From assembly GCA_040079935.1 (NCBI GenBank), contig JBEBJI010000010.1:13383-77382 (forward strand): DNA of 64,000 nt, given 5' to 3'. Below are positions 33,843 to 43,620 of the stretch, in pieces. How positions within the stretch are numbered: position 1 is the stretch's first letter; each line of letters opens with the position of its first letter. Under the pieces are notes generated by a model. It was not told where the DNA came from. It saw nothing but the letters and a program-made list of their open reading frames with translations, and did no database searches. The DNA is from Methylotenera_A sp040079935. GTDB taxonomy: Bacteria > Pseudomonadota > Gammaproteobacteria > Burkholderiales > Methylophilaceae. A program made the position numbers and the translations under genes.

Positions 33843-36800
33843 ATGAAACTACTATCCAATTTTCAAGCTAAGGCATCTCTTGTATTCGGCATGATTTTTG
33901 CTGCTAGCCTCACCTTGTCTAATATAGCGGCCGCTGCGCCAGTCAGTGTCGCTGTTGACCTCGCCGATGCACCGTTGGCAGATTCAACACTTTCAAAAGT
34001 GTTGCCTAATGTATTCTTTATATTAGATGACTCTACCAGTATGGAGTGGAATTATTTGCCTGATTGGGTAGATGATAATCTTTGTAAGGCTACAGATGGC
34101 AACTATGATGAAGCTTGCGATAAACAACCGCCTTTTAGAAGCCCAGATATCAACGGAGTTTATTACAACCCGACCATTACCTATGACCCACCGGTTAACG
34201 CTGATAAAACCAGCAAAGCAAGCCAAACTACGTGGACCAGCGTGAAAAATGATGCTTACAATATCCAAGATACCGGTTCTACCAATTTGGTGACCGGTTA
34301 CTCGGACGTCGTATGGTGTACTGATAATACATATACGGATTGTCTGAGAAACGATAATTATATTTTGCCGGGCACGGTGGTTAGTCCGGTTACTTCGACT
34401 AGTCAGGCTTACAAAACATCTCGTACGGGTCAGTTTGCTACTGGCTCAGGCAGTGTTGCGACAGGTAATTTGGCGACACCCAGCACGGCCACAAGAAACT
34501 TTGGGCCACATTATTATAAAGTTACTCCGGGTGAATATTGCAATACTGCACAATTAACCAATTGCCAGGTGACCGAGACAGCCACCTATAAATACCCAGC
34601 CAAGGTGCGCTGGTGCAATAGTGAGGCAAACGCAACTACATTGCAGCCGGCTTCCGGCGCTTGTCAGGCGGTGCGCATAGACGGCGAATTCGATGCTATA
34701 CGTTACCCGACCAAGTTTTTCCAGCCGGCGACAGCCGCTGTGCCAGAGGTGCCATATGTGCCTGAAGTACTAAGAGTTAATCCAACTGGGTTAATTACGT
34801 TTGGAGGAACCATCACCAGTGCAACGCAAACTGCTAGAATAAACAGAGATCTTGGTAGTAGCAGAACTATTTCAATGGGTTCGGGTGGTAGCACAATAAC
34901 TGTATCCAATGCTAACCCACTAAATATTACAGGAGGCAATAGTAGAACACCAGCCCAAGTAGCTAGTAGGGTGGTGTCAGTAATTGGGACTGGTGGTACT
35001 GTTAAGGCCTACATTGGCGGTAATGCAATAACACCAACATGCGCAAGCAAAACAGCCAATGTGGTCTGTTTGGTAGATACTTCTGGCACAGTCACTAATG
35101 GCAAAGCGGTTAGTGTCGGTAGTCGAACTAACTTTGGTGGTGTGACTGTTAGTACAACAGCAACAGCGGGTGGCGTTGCCTTTGTTGCTGAAGTGCCGTA
35201 TCAAGCTGCGATTCCCGCACAGGATGCCAGCTACCCAGGTGGTTTTACCCGTGTGGATATCGTCACGGGACAAACATACACCAAGGTTGGCGGTAGCTCT
35301 ACGCGTAGAGATTGCGCGGCAGAAACTTTATGTACCTATGCCGAAGAAATGACCAATTTTGCAAACTGGTGGACTTATTACCAAACCCGTATGCAAGCGA
35401 TGAAAACTTCGGTCAGTCATGCTTTCAAAAACATCGGTAATCGTTATCGCGTTGGCTACACCACGATTAGTGATAAAACTGCGACAGATGGCAATGATTT
35501 CCAGCACATTGATACGTTCGAGGGGACTCAAAAAACAACTTGGTATACCAAGTTGTTTGATGCTGACCCACGTTCGCCAAGTAACGGGATCCAATTTACG
35601 CCGTTACGTGGTGCGCTCTCAAAAGCCGGTCGTCTGTATGGCAACAAGATTACGGGCCAAGCAGACCCTATGCAGTATTCCTGTCAACAGAATTTTACCA
35701 TCCTTTCTACCGATGGTTATTGGAACACGAACAATGAAACAGCCAGTTATGGGTCGATCGGCTTAACAGGCGCAGCGATTGGCAACAAGGATGGCGGGCC
35801 GATTGATAACGATGCCAGCGATGGGTTAACTACTACTCGTGAGATGCTGGACACTTTCAATAAATCCGATACGCTGGCGGATATTGCCAAGTATTATTTC
35901 GATACCGATTTGCGTACCGTGGCGCTAGGTAACTGTACAGGTGCAATAGTGCCGCCCGCGACCGCTGGCAATACTTTGTGTGCAAACCCGGTTTCACCAG
36001 CAACTACTGACGCATATAACAACGTATTTGTGAGTAAAACTGATGTGAATCGTGCCCAGCACATGACAACCTTTACCCTGGGTTTGGGTATGGATGGTCG
36101 AGTGGCCTATCAGAAAGACTATAACGATCCTGACTCGGTGGGAGATTTCGACAGGCTGAGAGACGGAACAACCCCAGTTGTGGTGTGGCCGGATTCAATC
36201 GCGGATGCAGCGGAATCACGCGTGGATGACTTGTGGCATGCCGCGGTAAATGGACACGGTTTGTACTTTAGCGCAAAAAAACCAGATGACATTACCGAGG
36301 GTTTAAAGGCTGCGCTGGATTCTATTAAGACGCAGATTGGCGCCGGTGCAGCTGCGGCAACCAGTACACTTAATCCGGTTGCGGGCGAAGATAACCTGGC
36401 TTACGTGGCTAGTTACACAACGGTGCAGTGGACAGGCAATCTGGAAGCACGTTCGATTGACGCCGGAACCGGCGAGGTGAGTAAGACCGCTTTGTGGTGT
36501 GTGGAAACCATTCCGGCTAGTGATGGTGTGACGCCATGTACGAATAGCAAAATGCCTGGCCAAGTGGCGGCAGGCACGCGTAATATTTTAATGAAGGATG
36601 GAAGCGCGACTAGCCTTGTCGATTTTACTTACGCTAATATGTCGGCAAGCCAAAAGCCATTTTTCGAAAAAACCTGGCTAGAGGCAAATTTAAGCCAATG
36701 GACAGACTTGCCCTTCTCAACTGCGCAGGAAACCTCAGCAGTGGGCAGTAACCTGGTTAACTATTTACGTGGTGCTACAGCGAATGAGTTCAGCGCGGCC

Positions 36801-38351
36801 AACCCGGATGATGCCGTGTTCCGCACGCGGGTAGCGACATTGGGTGATGCTGTAGAATCACAGCCTGCGTTCATTGCTAAGCCTACCTTTAATTATATTG
36901 ATGCTGGGTATAGCGCTTTTAAAACAGCTAACGCCGGGCGTGCACCTACGGTTTATATGGGTGCTAACGATGGTATGCTGCATGCCTTTAATGCAACGGC
37001 CAGCTTGACTGAAGGCGGTAAGGAACGCTGGGCTTACGTGCCAAGCATGGTGATTCCAAATATGTATGCGCTGGCAGATGCTGATTATTCAACTAATCAT
37101 GTCTATTATGTGAATGGCAGCCCTATCATCTCGGATGTGACTATTGGCGGTGTTTGGAAAACTATATTAGTTGGCGGCTTGAACGGCGGCGGACGCGGCT
37201 ATTATGCGCTGGATATTACCGATCCTGCTGACCCTAAATTGCTGTGGGAGTTTACTCCTAACTCAACGGGTGGTGAAAACCTGGGCTATACCTATGGCAA
37301 CCCAGTGATTACCAAAAAGGCCAATGGTGATTGGGTAGTATTGGTCACTTCCGGTTACAACAATATACCAGACGTGAAGTGTACTACTGTCACGCCGACC
37401 AAATCACCTTTAGGCTGTGTGGTTAATCCACAATTTACTACTGGTGATGGTGCAGGCTATCTTTATGTGTTGGATGCAGCTACTGGTGCGATTGTAGGCT
37501 CACCAATTGCTACCGGTGAAGGTAGCACAACGACACCAAGCGGATTGGGTCAGATTGCTGCCTGGGCAGAAGAGCCAGAGAAAAATAACGTAGCGACATT
37601 TATATATGGCGGTGACCTAAAAGGCAACCTGTGGCGCTTTGATATTAATAACGGGCCTACAGCGACGAAATTCGCCACGCTTGGTCAGCCTATCACTACC
37701 CGGCCAGAATTGGGTAAAGTGTTGGCAGGTGGTAATGTATATCGCGTAGTATTTGTGGGTACGGGTAAGTATTTGGAAACAGATGATCTTACCGATTTAT
37801 CACAGCAGACTTTATATGCGATTAAAGATGATGATGTACCCGGTGGTACGGCAAGTCCAACATTCGTTGATCCTCGTTCTAGCGCTACAATGGTGGAGCA
37901 AGTGTTGACTACCGCTTCAGGTGGGGCATCTCGTTCGGTAGCAACGACTAATCCGGTAGACTTTAATACCGATAGAGGCTGGTTTATCGACTTGCAATCT
38001 GGCGAACGTCAGAATGTGTCGGCTAAGCTGGTACAGGGGACATTGATCGTGCCAACTACGGTGCCATCGAATACGGTATGCGCCCCAGGTGGCACGGGCT
38101 GGTTGAATTATTTTGACTATGATACTGGCGGTGCGGTAGTCGGTACCCAAGTTTCAACATTTACTAACTCGCCGATTGTGGGGATTAACGTGGTTTATGT
38201 TACTGATCCGGTAACAGGAAAAGCATCACCTAAAGTTTCTGTAGTGACGGCGGATAACCCAACTCCGACACTGCAGCCAAATACACCATTCTCAAGTACT
38301 GGTGCTGGTTTCCAGAAAAAACGGGTAATTTGGCGTGAGTTGATTCAGTAA
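33843..38351 (+). CDS. pilY1: Type IV pilus tip adhesin/assembly factor PilY1
   Basis: A 1502-aa secreted protein: signal peptide to about residue 33 (NIAAAAPV), an N-terminal von Willebrand A-like region with the MIDAS-like FFILDDSTSMEW at about 60, and a C-terminal beta-propeller from about residue 1020 (PTVYMGANDGMLHAFNA) through GGRGYYALDITDP and FIYGGDLKGNLWRFD. PilY1 sits at the pilus tip with the minor pilins, and the propeller binds Ca2+ in Pseudomonas (known there). A Gly/Thr/Ser-rich segment at about residues 305-447 looks inserted, flanked by EVPY repeats. Longer than the 1150-1200 aa of the Pseudomonas protein. Confidence 0.92.
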   Translation: MKLLSNFQAKASLVFGMIFAASLTLSNIAAAAPVSVAVDLADAPLADSTLSKVLPNVFFILDDSTSMEWNYLPDWVDDNLCKATDGNYDEACDKQPPFRSPDINGVYYNPTITYDPPVNADKTSKASQTTWTSVKNDAYNIQDTGSTNLVTGYSDVVWCTDNTYTDCLRNDNYILPGTVVSPVTSTSQAYKTSRTGQFATGSGSVATGNLATPSTATRNFGPHYYKVTPGEYCNTAQLTNCQVTETATYKYPAKVRWCNSEANATTLQPASGACQAVRIDGEFDAIRYPTKFFQPATAAVPEVPYVPEVLRVNPTGLITFGGTITSATQTARINRDLGSSRTISMGSGGSTITVSNANPLNITGGNSRTPAQVASRVVSVIGTGGTVKAYIGGNAITPTCASKTANVVCLVDTSGTVTNGKAVSVGSRTNFGGVTVSTTATAGGVAFVAEVPYQAAIPAQDASYPGGFTRVDIVTGQTYTKVGGSSTRRDCAAETLCTYAEEMTNFANWWTYYQTRMQAMKTSVSHAFKNIGNRYRVGYTTISDKTATDGNDFQHIDTFEGTQKTTWYTKLFDADPRSPSNGIQFTPLRGALSKAGRLYGNKITGQADPMQYSCQQNFTILSTDGYWNTNNETASYGSIGLTGAAIGNKDGGPIDNDASDGLTTTREMLDTFNKSDTLADIAKYYFDTDLRTVALGNCTGAIVPPATAGNTLCANPVSPATTDAYNNVFVSKTDVNRAQHMTTFTLGLGMDGRVAYQKDYNDPDSVGDFDRLRDGTTPVVVWPDSIADAAESRVDDLWHAAVNGHGLYFSAKKPDDITEGLKAALDSIKTQIGAGAAAATSTLNPVAGEDNLAYVASYTTVQWTGNLEARSIDAGTGEVSKTALWCVETIPASDGVTPCTNSKMPGQVAAGTRNILMKDGSATSLVDFTYANMSASQKPFFEKTWLEANLSQWTDLPFSTAQETSAVGSNLVNYLRGATANEFSAANPDDAVFRTRVATLGDAVESQPAFIAKPTFNYIDAGYSAFKTANAGRAPTVYMGANDGMLHAFNATASLTEGGKERWAYVPSMVIPNMYALADADYSTNHVYYVNGSPIISDVTIGGVWKTILVGGLNGGGRGYYALDITDPADPKLLWEFTPNSTGGENLGYTYGNPVITKKANGDWVVLVTSGYNNIPDVKCTTVTPTKSPLGCVVNPQFTTGDGAGYLYVLDAATGAIVGSPIATGEGSTTTPSGLGQIAAWAEEPEKNNVATFIYGGDLKGNLWRFDINNGPTATKFATLGQPITTRPELGKVLAGGNVYRVVFVGTGKYLETDDLTDLSQQTLYAIKDDDVPGGTASPTFVDPRSSATMVEQVLTTASGGASRSVATTNPVDFNTDRGWFIDLQSGERQNVSAKLVQGTLIVPTTVPSNTVCAPGGTGWLNYFDYDTGGAVVGTQVSTFTNSPIVGINVVYVTDPVTGKASPKVSVVTADNPTPTLQPNTPFSSTGAGFQKKRVIWRELIQ

Positions 38352-38372
38352 TAAACAGATGTGTTTGAAATA

Positions 38373-38399
38373 AAAAAGAGCGGCTTTGCCGCTCTTTTT
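38373..38399. terminator. Bidirectional terminator after pilY1
   Basis: AAAAAGAGCGGC and GCCGCTCTTTTT are a perfect 12-base inverted repeat with a TTT loop, 22 bases after the pilY1 stop and abutting the stop of the convergent Gx-transporter gene. Confidence 0.93.
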
Positions 38400-38913
38400 A
38401 TGAATTTTGTTGTAAAAGTTTAGCCGTAATTAAACCGTTTACTGTTCCAAATAGTAATGCCGCAAGTGCAAAAATTGGAATTAAATAAACTACACCCGTG
38501 TGTGGAATTAGCCAAAGCCTGACAATGATTAATTGCCCTGCGATATGCGCGAACGCAGCTAATATACTTATTGTGATAGCACTAAAATATTTTTTTGGTA
38601 GATATTGCGCAAAGAATAAGACGCCTAAGCTAAGCGTTGCACCGCTTAAACTTAATATAAAAGTTGGGGATAGAAATTGGCCTAACAATAGGCTGCTGGC
38701 AAACACTCTTAGTAAGCTCACCCAGACTGCAGTGGCGAATCCATATTCGTATAGCACATATAGTGTCACAATATTGGCGATGCCAGGTTTCACACCGGGT
38801 AGTGGTGATGGAACGATGGCTTCTAAAATGTGCAGTCCAATCGCCAACGCCGATAATTTGGCGATGTGGTGATCTTCTTTTGTGGTGTGAATTTTAGTAA
38901 TTGAGCGAGTCAT
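38398..38913 (-). CDS. Gx transporter family membrane protein
   Basis: A 171-aa protein with about five membrane helices of the family once called heptaprenyl diphosphate synthase component I, now seen as an ECF-substrate-subunit-like Gx transporter. The Gly/Pro-rich start of the membrane domain, LHILEAIVPSPLPGVKPGIAN in two parts around PSPL, is the family signature. It overlaps the NusG-II gene by 20 bases. With that gene and apbE it forms a trio often seen beside flavin-dependent membrane electron transport; the substrate, perhaps a flavin or quinone precursor, is an inference. Confidence 0.82.
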   Translation of the reverse strand: MTRSITKIHTTKEDHHIAKLSALAIGLHILEAIVPSPLPGVKPGIANIVTLYVLYEYGFATAVWVSLLRVFASSLLLGQFLSPTFILSLSGATLSLGVLFFAQYLPKKYFSAITISILAAFAHIAGQLIIVRLWLIPHTGVVYLIPIFALAALLFGTVNGLITAKLLQQNS

Positions 38914-39274
38914 ATGTACTTTTTGCGCCCATCAATTGCAAGCTAATTTGATTTGGCAAACAAATCGCCACCTGCCCTGCAAGGCTTAACCAGCCTTGAT
39001 GTACGCAATATTGATTATTGCAGGGAGATTGTTTAAAGCGTACTTTGCCTTGGTTGATGACGATGTGCGAATCGCCCAGCGCACCATGAATATGCAGTTC
39101 GCGCGTTTGGTTTAAATCGTAAGTACCCACAATTTTGTCTCCCTGCCGAATTTTCAGTTTGCTCGCGTGCTCAAAACTCCAAAATTGTTGAAACATGAAA
39201 ATAACCGCAATGATGCTGGCAAAAATCACCAGCCAATCACCTAAGAGCGGTTTAGGGTTGAAATTGAACGGCAT
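38894..39274 (-). CDS. NusG domain II-containing membrane-anchored protein
   Basis: A 126-aa protein with one membrane helix at about residues 12-30 and a periplasmic NusG-domain-II fold. The conserved pair of cysteines SPCNNQYCVHQGW and the following CLPNQISL are characteristic of the family and may bind a cofactor or redox partner. It overlaps apbE by 23 bases and the Gx-transporter gene by 20, indicating tight co-translation. No known biochemical role. Confidence 0.85.
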   Translation of the reverse strand: MPFNFNPKPLLGDWLVIFASIIAVIFMFQQFWSFEHASKLKIRQGDKIVGTYDLNQTRELHIHGALGDSHIVINQGKVRFKQSPCNNQYCVHQGWLSLAGQVAICLPNQISLQLMGAKSTYDSLNY

Positions 39275-40295
39275 GTTTTGCAGCGCCTTTATCTAGCCAA
39301 GTGATGCGCTTGACCATGTTTGGGCTCACGTAAATTTTATCTGCTGATTCAATCACCAGAAAATTCTCAATATTCATCGCTTCGGCAGCTTCTGCGCGCG
39401 CTTTTGGCTTGGCGATAAAAATAGGCTTTGAGGCCACGTCAGATAATGTACCCGCATTAGTTTGCGGCGGAATGAGTACAGTTACCGCCTGCACGTCTTG
39501 GGCTGGGTAACCCGTAGCGGGGTCTATAATGTGACAATAACGTTTACCATCTAGCTCAAAATAGCGTTGATAATCACCCGAGGTGCCAATTGCCCAGCCA
39601 CTTTCTAATTCTAGCGTAGCAATAGCATTAGGTTTGCGCGGATGCTGGATACCTACGCGCCAAGGGCTTCCGCCATGTTTGCCTAGCGCAATAATATTAC
39701 CGCCAATGTTAACCAGCGCATTCTTAATGCCTTGCGTGCGTAAATACTTTATTGCTAAATCCAGCGCATAGCCTTTTGCATAGCCGCCAAGATCAAGTTG
39801 TACGGCTGGATTTTTACTAAAAGCTTTGCCATTTTCAATCACAATATCCGTCATTTGCGGATTGGTTTGCACTAAACTTTTGATTTTAATTTCATCAATT
39901 TTAATCGGTTTAAACACATCGTGATGAAATCCCCATGTCTCGATAAGTCCGCCAATACTGGGGTTGAAGGCGACTTTGGATTGTATTGAGAGTTTTGTAG
40001 CATCAGCAATCATCGCGGCTAAATCTGGCGAAATACTCACAGGCGTTTCGCCTTGGGCAAAGTTAGCATTAAGTGTTTTTAATTCACTAGGCTTCCAAGC
40101 GTGCAAACGAACGTGTAGCGCTTGAAAATCTTGAAAGATTTGGTTTGAGACTTTTTGCGCTTTTGTTTCAGTTTCGCCATAAATGGTGATATCGACCAGC
40201 GTGCCAAATATGTAACTTTGCGTGTTGTAGAGTGGTTCTGGTTTTGTGCAGCCAGCAAGAAAAAAACTAAAGATGAAAAATAGGAACAAGCGCAT
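39252..40295 (-). CDS. apbE: FAD:protein FMN transferase
   Basis: Attaches FMN covalently to Thr or Ser of flavoproteins such as RnfG and NqrC, or FMN-binding-domain proteins, in the periplasm. Lipoprotein signal with lipobox FFLAGC (Cys16). ApbE motifs seen: QLDLGGYAKGYALD, NALVNIGGNIIALG, GTSGDYQRYF, HIIDPATGYPAQDV and the Mg2+ site GTLSDVASK. The length of 347 aa is usual. No flavoprotein target lies in the window. It starts 10 bases after gshB. Confidence 0.93.
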   Translation of the reverse strand: MRLFLFFIFSFFLAGCTKPEPLYNTQSYIFGTLVDITIYGETETKAQKVSNQIFQDFQALHVRLHAWKPSELKTLNANFAQGETPVSISPDLAAMIADATKLSIQSKVAFNPSIGGLIETWGFHHDVFKPIKIDEIKIKSLVQTNPQMTDIVIENGKAFSKNPAVQLDLGGYAKGYALDLAIKYLRTQGIKNALVNIGGNIIALGKHGGSPWRVGIQHPRKPNAIATLELESGWAIGTSGDYQRYFELDGKRYCHIIDPATGYPAQDVQAVTVLIPPQTNAGTLSDVASKPIFIAKPKARAEAAEAMNIENFLVIESADKIYVSPNMVKRITWLDKGAAKHAVQFQP

Positions 40296-40305
40296 AGGCG
40301 CTATT

Positions 40306-41241
40306 CTAACTAATTTCTTCTAGCGCCTTGATAAAAACTTGCGCAGGTTTGCAGTCTGTTTGCGCGGCAATTTCCACCATGCCAGTTGGGCTGGTAACGT
40401 TAATTTCGGTTAAATAATCACCAATCACGTCTAAGCCGACTAAAAATAAACCTTCAGTTTTAAGAGTTTTGCCGATTGTTGTTGCGATTTCTAAATCACG
40501 CGGCGAAAGCTTTTGTGCAACTCCAGTACCGCCTGCAGCCAAGTTGCCACGCGTTTCGCCTGCTTTGGGAATGCGTGCCAGCGCGTAAGGAAGCGGCTCG
40601 CCGTTGACCATGATAATGCGCTTATCGCCTTGCAAAATTTCTGGCAAATAACGTTGCGCCATGATGGTTTTCTTGCCAAATTGGGTGGCAGTTTCTAAAA
40701 TTACACCTATATTGTGATCCGCATCATGTATTCTAAAAATACCGCTTCCGCCCATGCCATCTAAAGGTTTTACTACAATGTCTTGGTGCTTTTCCAGAAA
40801 CTCACGAATTAGATTCTGATTGCTGGTGACCAAAAATTCAGGCGCAAACTGCGGAAATTTAGCGACGGATAATTTCTCATTCCAACTTCTCACAGATGCT
40901 GGATTATTGATAACGCGCGCGCCTTGATTGACCGCCAGCTCCAGCAAATACGTGCTGTATAAATATTCGTTATCAAAAGGTGGATCTTTGCGCATCAAAA
41001 TTGCGTCAAAGTATTTAGGTAAAAGTTCTTCAATTCGACCAAGTTCAAACCAATTTTCATTGTCGCCGAAGTTGAAATTGGTCGCTTGAATTTTCACGAT
41101 TTCGTCGCGTAAAAAAACATCATGCTGCTGACAGACAAATAAGCTATGACCGCGCTCAGCCGCTTCGCGCATAATCGCAATGCTTGTATCTTTGTAGGTT
41201 TTTAGGCTGGCAAGCGGGTCTAAAATAAAAAGTAGTTTCAT
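40306..41241 (-). CDS. gshB: Glutathione synthetase
   Basis: ATP-grasp ligase joining gamma-Glu-Cys and Gly. The 311-aa sequence has the N-terminal FILDPLASLKTYKDTSIAIM-type block, MRKDPPFDNEYLYSTYLLE, ATP-binding VVKPLDGMGGSGIF, and the C-terminal DVIGDYLTEINVTSPTG. It is the second glutathione gene after gshA, separated by 95 bases that hold a copy of the palindromic element. Methylotrophs use glutathione in formaldehyde and redox stress; the specific need here is inferred. Confidence 0.96.
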   Translation of the reverse strand: MKLLFILDPLASLKTYKDTSIAIMREAAERGHSLFVCQQHDVFLRDEIVKIQATNFNFGDNENWFELGRIEELLPKYFDAILMRKDPPFDNEYLYSTYLLELAVNQGARVINNPASVRSWNEKLSVAKFPQFAPEFLVTSNQNLIREFLEKHQDIVVKPLDGMGGSGIFRIHDADHNIGVILETATQFGKKTIMAQRYLPEILQGDKRIIMVNGEPLPYALARIPKAGETRGNLAAGGTGVAQKLSPRDLEIATTIGKTLKTEGLFLVGLDVIGDYLTEINVTSPTGMVEIAAQTDCKPAQVFIKALEEIS

Positions 41242-41273
41242 CTCATTTAACTCACAATTAAATCAAATTAAGC

Positions 41274-41311
41274 ATGCCTGCAACCCGCATGGATATTGGT
41301 TTACAGGGCAT
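41274..41311 (-). repeat. Palindromic element, copy E (38 nt)
   Basis: Lies between gshA and gshB, 26 bases after the gshA stop. In gene sense: ATGCCCTGTAAA, loop CCAATATCCATGCGG, GTTGCAGGCAT with one base lost from the right arm. Confidence 0.88.
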
Positions 41312-41336
41312 TGATTTTAGAAATTATTAACGACAT

Positions 41337-42632
41337 TTATTGATTTAATGGGTCAGTTCCTTGCAGCTCAATCGCCGCCGCCAGCAATGCGAGACGCGCG
41401 ACCACGCCATACGCATAAAAGCGGTTTGGTACAGTGTCGGGCTGGCCAGCGCAATCGGGCAAAGTGCAAGGTTTTTCAAATGCCAGCGGTACAAATTGTG
41501 AGCCTGGCGCATTCAAATTTTCATCCGCGCCGCGCTCGGTGTGCACGCGATAAAAACCGCCAATCACAAAGTGATCCATCATATACACCACTGGCTCGGC
41601 AACCGCGTCGTTGATGCTTTCGAAGGTATATACCCCTTCTTGAATAATCACTTCTGAGACTTGCTGACCTTCCTTAATTACCGACATTTTGTTGCGCGCT
41701 TTGCGGTTTAAATCGCGCACATCATCAGGCGACTTTACCGTCATAATGCCCATGCCATAAGTGCCAGCATCAGCTTTTACAATCACAAATGGCTCTTGTG
41801 TAATGCCATATTCTGCATATTTATTTTTAATTTTAGTAAGCAACTGCTCGACTCTTAAAGCTAAACATTCTTCGCCTGTACGTTCGTGAAAATTAATTTC
41901 ACCACAAGTTTCAAAGTAGGGATTCAGCAACCAAGGGTCAATCTCTAAAAGCTGCGAAAATTCATCAACTACACGGTTATATGCAGAGAAATGTGTCGAT
42001 TTTCGCCTAACGTGCCAGCCAGCATGCAATGGTGGAATTAAATTTTGCTCCAAATTTTCGAGGATTTCTGGAATGCCGCCTGATAAATCGTTATTCAGTA
42101 AAATCGCACAGCTATCAAAATTGCCAAGCTCTTTATTTTTAAGTTTAATGCGGTTGCCCTCACGCACCACAGGCTCTAGCAACAGCGCCTGTCCATCGTG
42201 CGCTAGTAGCGTGGTAGGCTCGGTAATTTCTGGGTTGATTGTGCCGATGCGCACATCCAAACCCGCCGCTTTCATGATGTTGACCAGCTCGACCACGTTG
42301 CGCAAATAGTAAGTATTGCGCGTATGATTTTCGGGGATAATCATCAGGCGATGCGCCTCAGGACAGATTTTCTCCACCGCCACCATGGCTGCTTGCACAC
42401 TTAAGGTTAAAAATTCTGGGTTGAGATTATTAAAGCCACCTGGGAATAAATTGGTATCGACAGGAGCGAGTTTAAAACCAGAATTGCGTAAATCCACACT
42501 GGCATAAAATGGCGCCGCGTATTCCAGCCATTGCGTGCGAAACCAATGCTCGATTTTTGGCATGTCGCTTAACATGCGCTTTTCAAGGCTAAGTAATGGG
42601 CCGCTAAGGGCTGTAGTTAAATGTGGAACCAT
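41337..42632 (-). CDS. gshA: Glutamate-cysteine ligase (betaproteobacterial type)
   Basis: Makes gamma-glutamylcysteine, the first step to glutathione. The 431-aa protein belongs to the separate GshA group found in beta- and acidithiobacilli rather than the E. coli type. Seen: SVDLRNSGFKLAPVDTNLFP, GGFNNLNPEF, then VKADAGTYGMGIMTV as a likely ATP-binding region and YMMDHFVIGGFYRVH. gshB follows downstream. The start ATG 42632 is 26 bases upstream-side of lipA's stop (42658). Confidence 0.93.
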   Translation of the reverse strand: MVPHLTTALSGPLLSLEKRMLSDMPKIEHWFRTQWLEYAAPFYASVDLRNSGFKLAPVDTNLFPGGFNNLNPEFLTLSVQAAMVAVEKICPEAHRLMIIPENHTRNTYYLRNVVELVNIMKAAGLDVRIGTINPEITEPTTLLAHDGQALLLEPVVREGNRIKLKNKELGNFDSCAILLNNDLSGGIPEILENLEQNLIPPLHAGWHVRRKSTHFSAYNRVVDEFSQLLEIDPWLLNPYFETCGEINFHERTGEECLALRVEQLLTKIKNKYAEYGITQEPFVIVKADAGTYGMGIMTVKSPDDVRDLNRKARNKMSVIKEGQQVSEVIIQEGVYTFESINDAVAEPVVYMMDHFVIGGFYRVHTERGADENLNAPGSQFVPLAFEKPCTLPDCAGQPDTVPNRFYAYGVVARLALLAAAIELQGTDPLNQ

Positions 42633-42657
42633 TTGTTTTTTTTACCTTTTGTTCTTT

Positions 42658-43620
42658 CTAGGCAATGTGGTGCGCCTGAATGTCCGCGTGATAACTACTT
42701 CTTACCATGGGGCCGCTGGCTGCATTATTAAAGCCCATCGCGTCAGCTTTTTGCTTTAAATCATCAAAAATTGCAGGTTCCACATAACGCATCACCGGCA
42801 AATGGTGCACGCTCGGTTGTAAATATTGGCCGAGCGTGAGCATCGAAACGCCATGCGCGCGCAAATCTTGCATCACTTGTAAAATTTCATCATCAGTTTC
42901 GCCTAGCCCCAGCATGAGGCCAGATTTGGTGGGAATGTGCGGATACATTTCACTGAACATTTTCAGCAAATTTAGTGAATTCTGATAATCAGAACCTGGG
43001 CGTGCTTGCTTATATAAACGTGGCACAGTTTCTAAATTATGGTTCATTACGTCAGGTGGCGCCTTGTGCAGAATTTCCAACGCAAAATCTAATCGGCCGC
43101 GGAAATCTGGTACTAAAATTTCTATTTTGATATTTGGCGAAGCCGTGCGCACGGCGTGAATGCAATCGACAAAATGTTGCGCACCACCATCTTTTAAGTC
43201 GTCACGATCAACGCTGGTAATGACCACGTATTTAAGCTGCATTTGCGCAATGGTGCGCGCCAAGTTAGCGGGTTCATTGGTATCTGGCTGTAGCGGTTTG
43301 CCGTGTGCAACATCGCAAAATGGGCAACGCCGCGTGCAAATGTCCCCCAAAATCATAAAGGTAGCCGTGCCGCCACTAAAGCATTCACCGATGTTGGGGC
43401 AGGAAGCTTCTTCACACACGGTGTGTAAGTTATTTTCGCGTAGTACGCGCTTAATCTCTTGAAAGCGCCCACTGTCTGGCACTTTCATGCGTATCCATTC
43501 AGGTTTGCGCAACATAGGTTGCGGGATGATTTTGATCGGAATGCGTGACGTTTTTTCGGCATCAATTTGTTTTTGCCCTGCAATTTTTTTACTAGTAATT
43601 GGATTGCCTAATTCATTCAT
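42658..43620 (-). CDS. lipA: Lipoyl synthase
   Basis: Radical-SAM enzyme that inserts two sulfurs into protein-bound octanoate. Both clusters are visible: auxiliary CEEASCPNIGEC with the C-terminal RSSY, and the radical-SAM CTRRCPFC. The length of 320 aa is usual. It overlaps lipB by 8 bases, so translation is coupled. The two supply lipoate for pyruvate and 2-oxoglutarate dehydrogenases and the glycine cleavage system. Confidence 0.97.
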   Translation of the reverse strand: MNELGNPITSKKIAGQKQIDAEKTSRIPIKIIPQPMLRKPEWIRMKVPDSGRFQEIKRVLRENNLHTVCEEASCPNIGECFSGGTATFMILGDICTRRCPFCDVAHGKPLQPDTNEPANLARTIAQMQLKYVVITSVDRDDLKDGGAQHFVDCIHAVRTASPNIKIEILVPDFRGRLDFALEILHKAPPDVMNHNLETVPRLYKQARPGSDYQNSLNLLKMFSEMYPHIPTKSGLMLGLGETDDEILQVMQDLRAHGVSMLTLGQYLQPSVHHLPVMRYVEPAIFDDLKQKADAMGFNNAASGPMVRSSYHADIQAHHIA

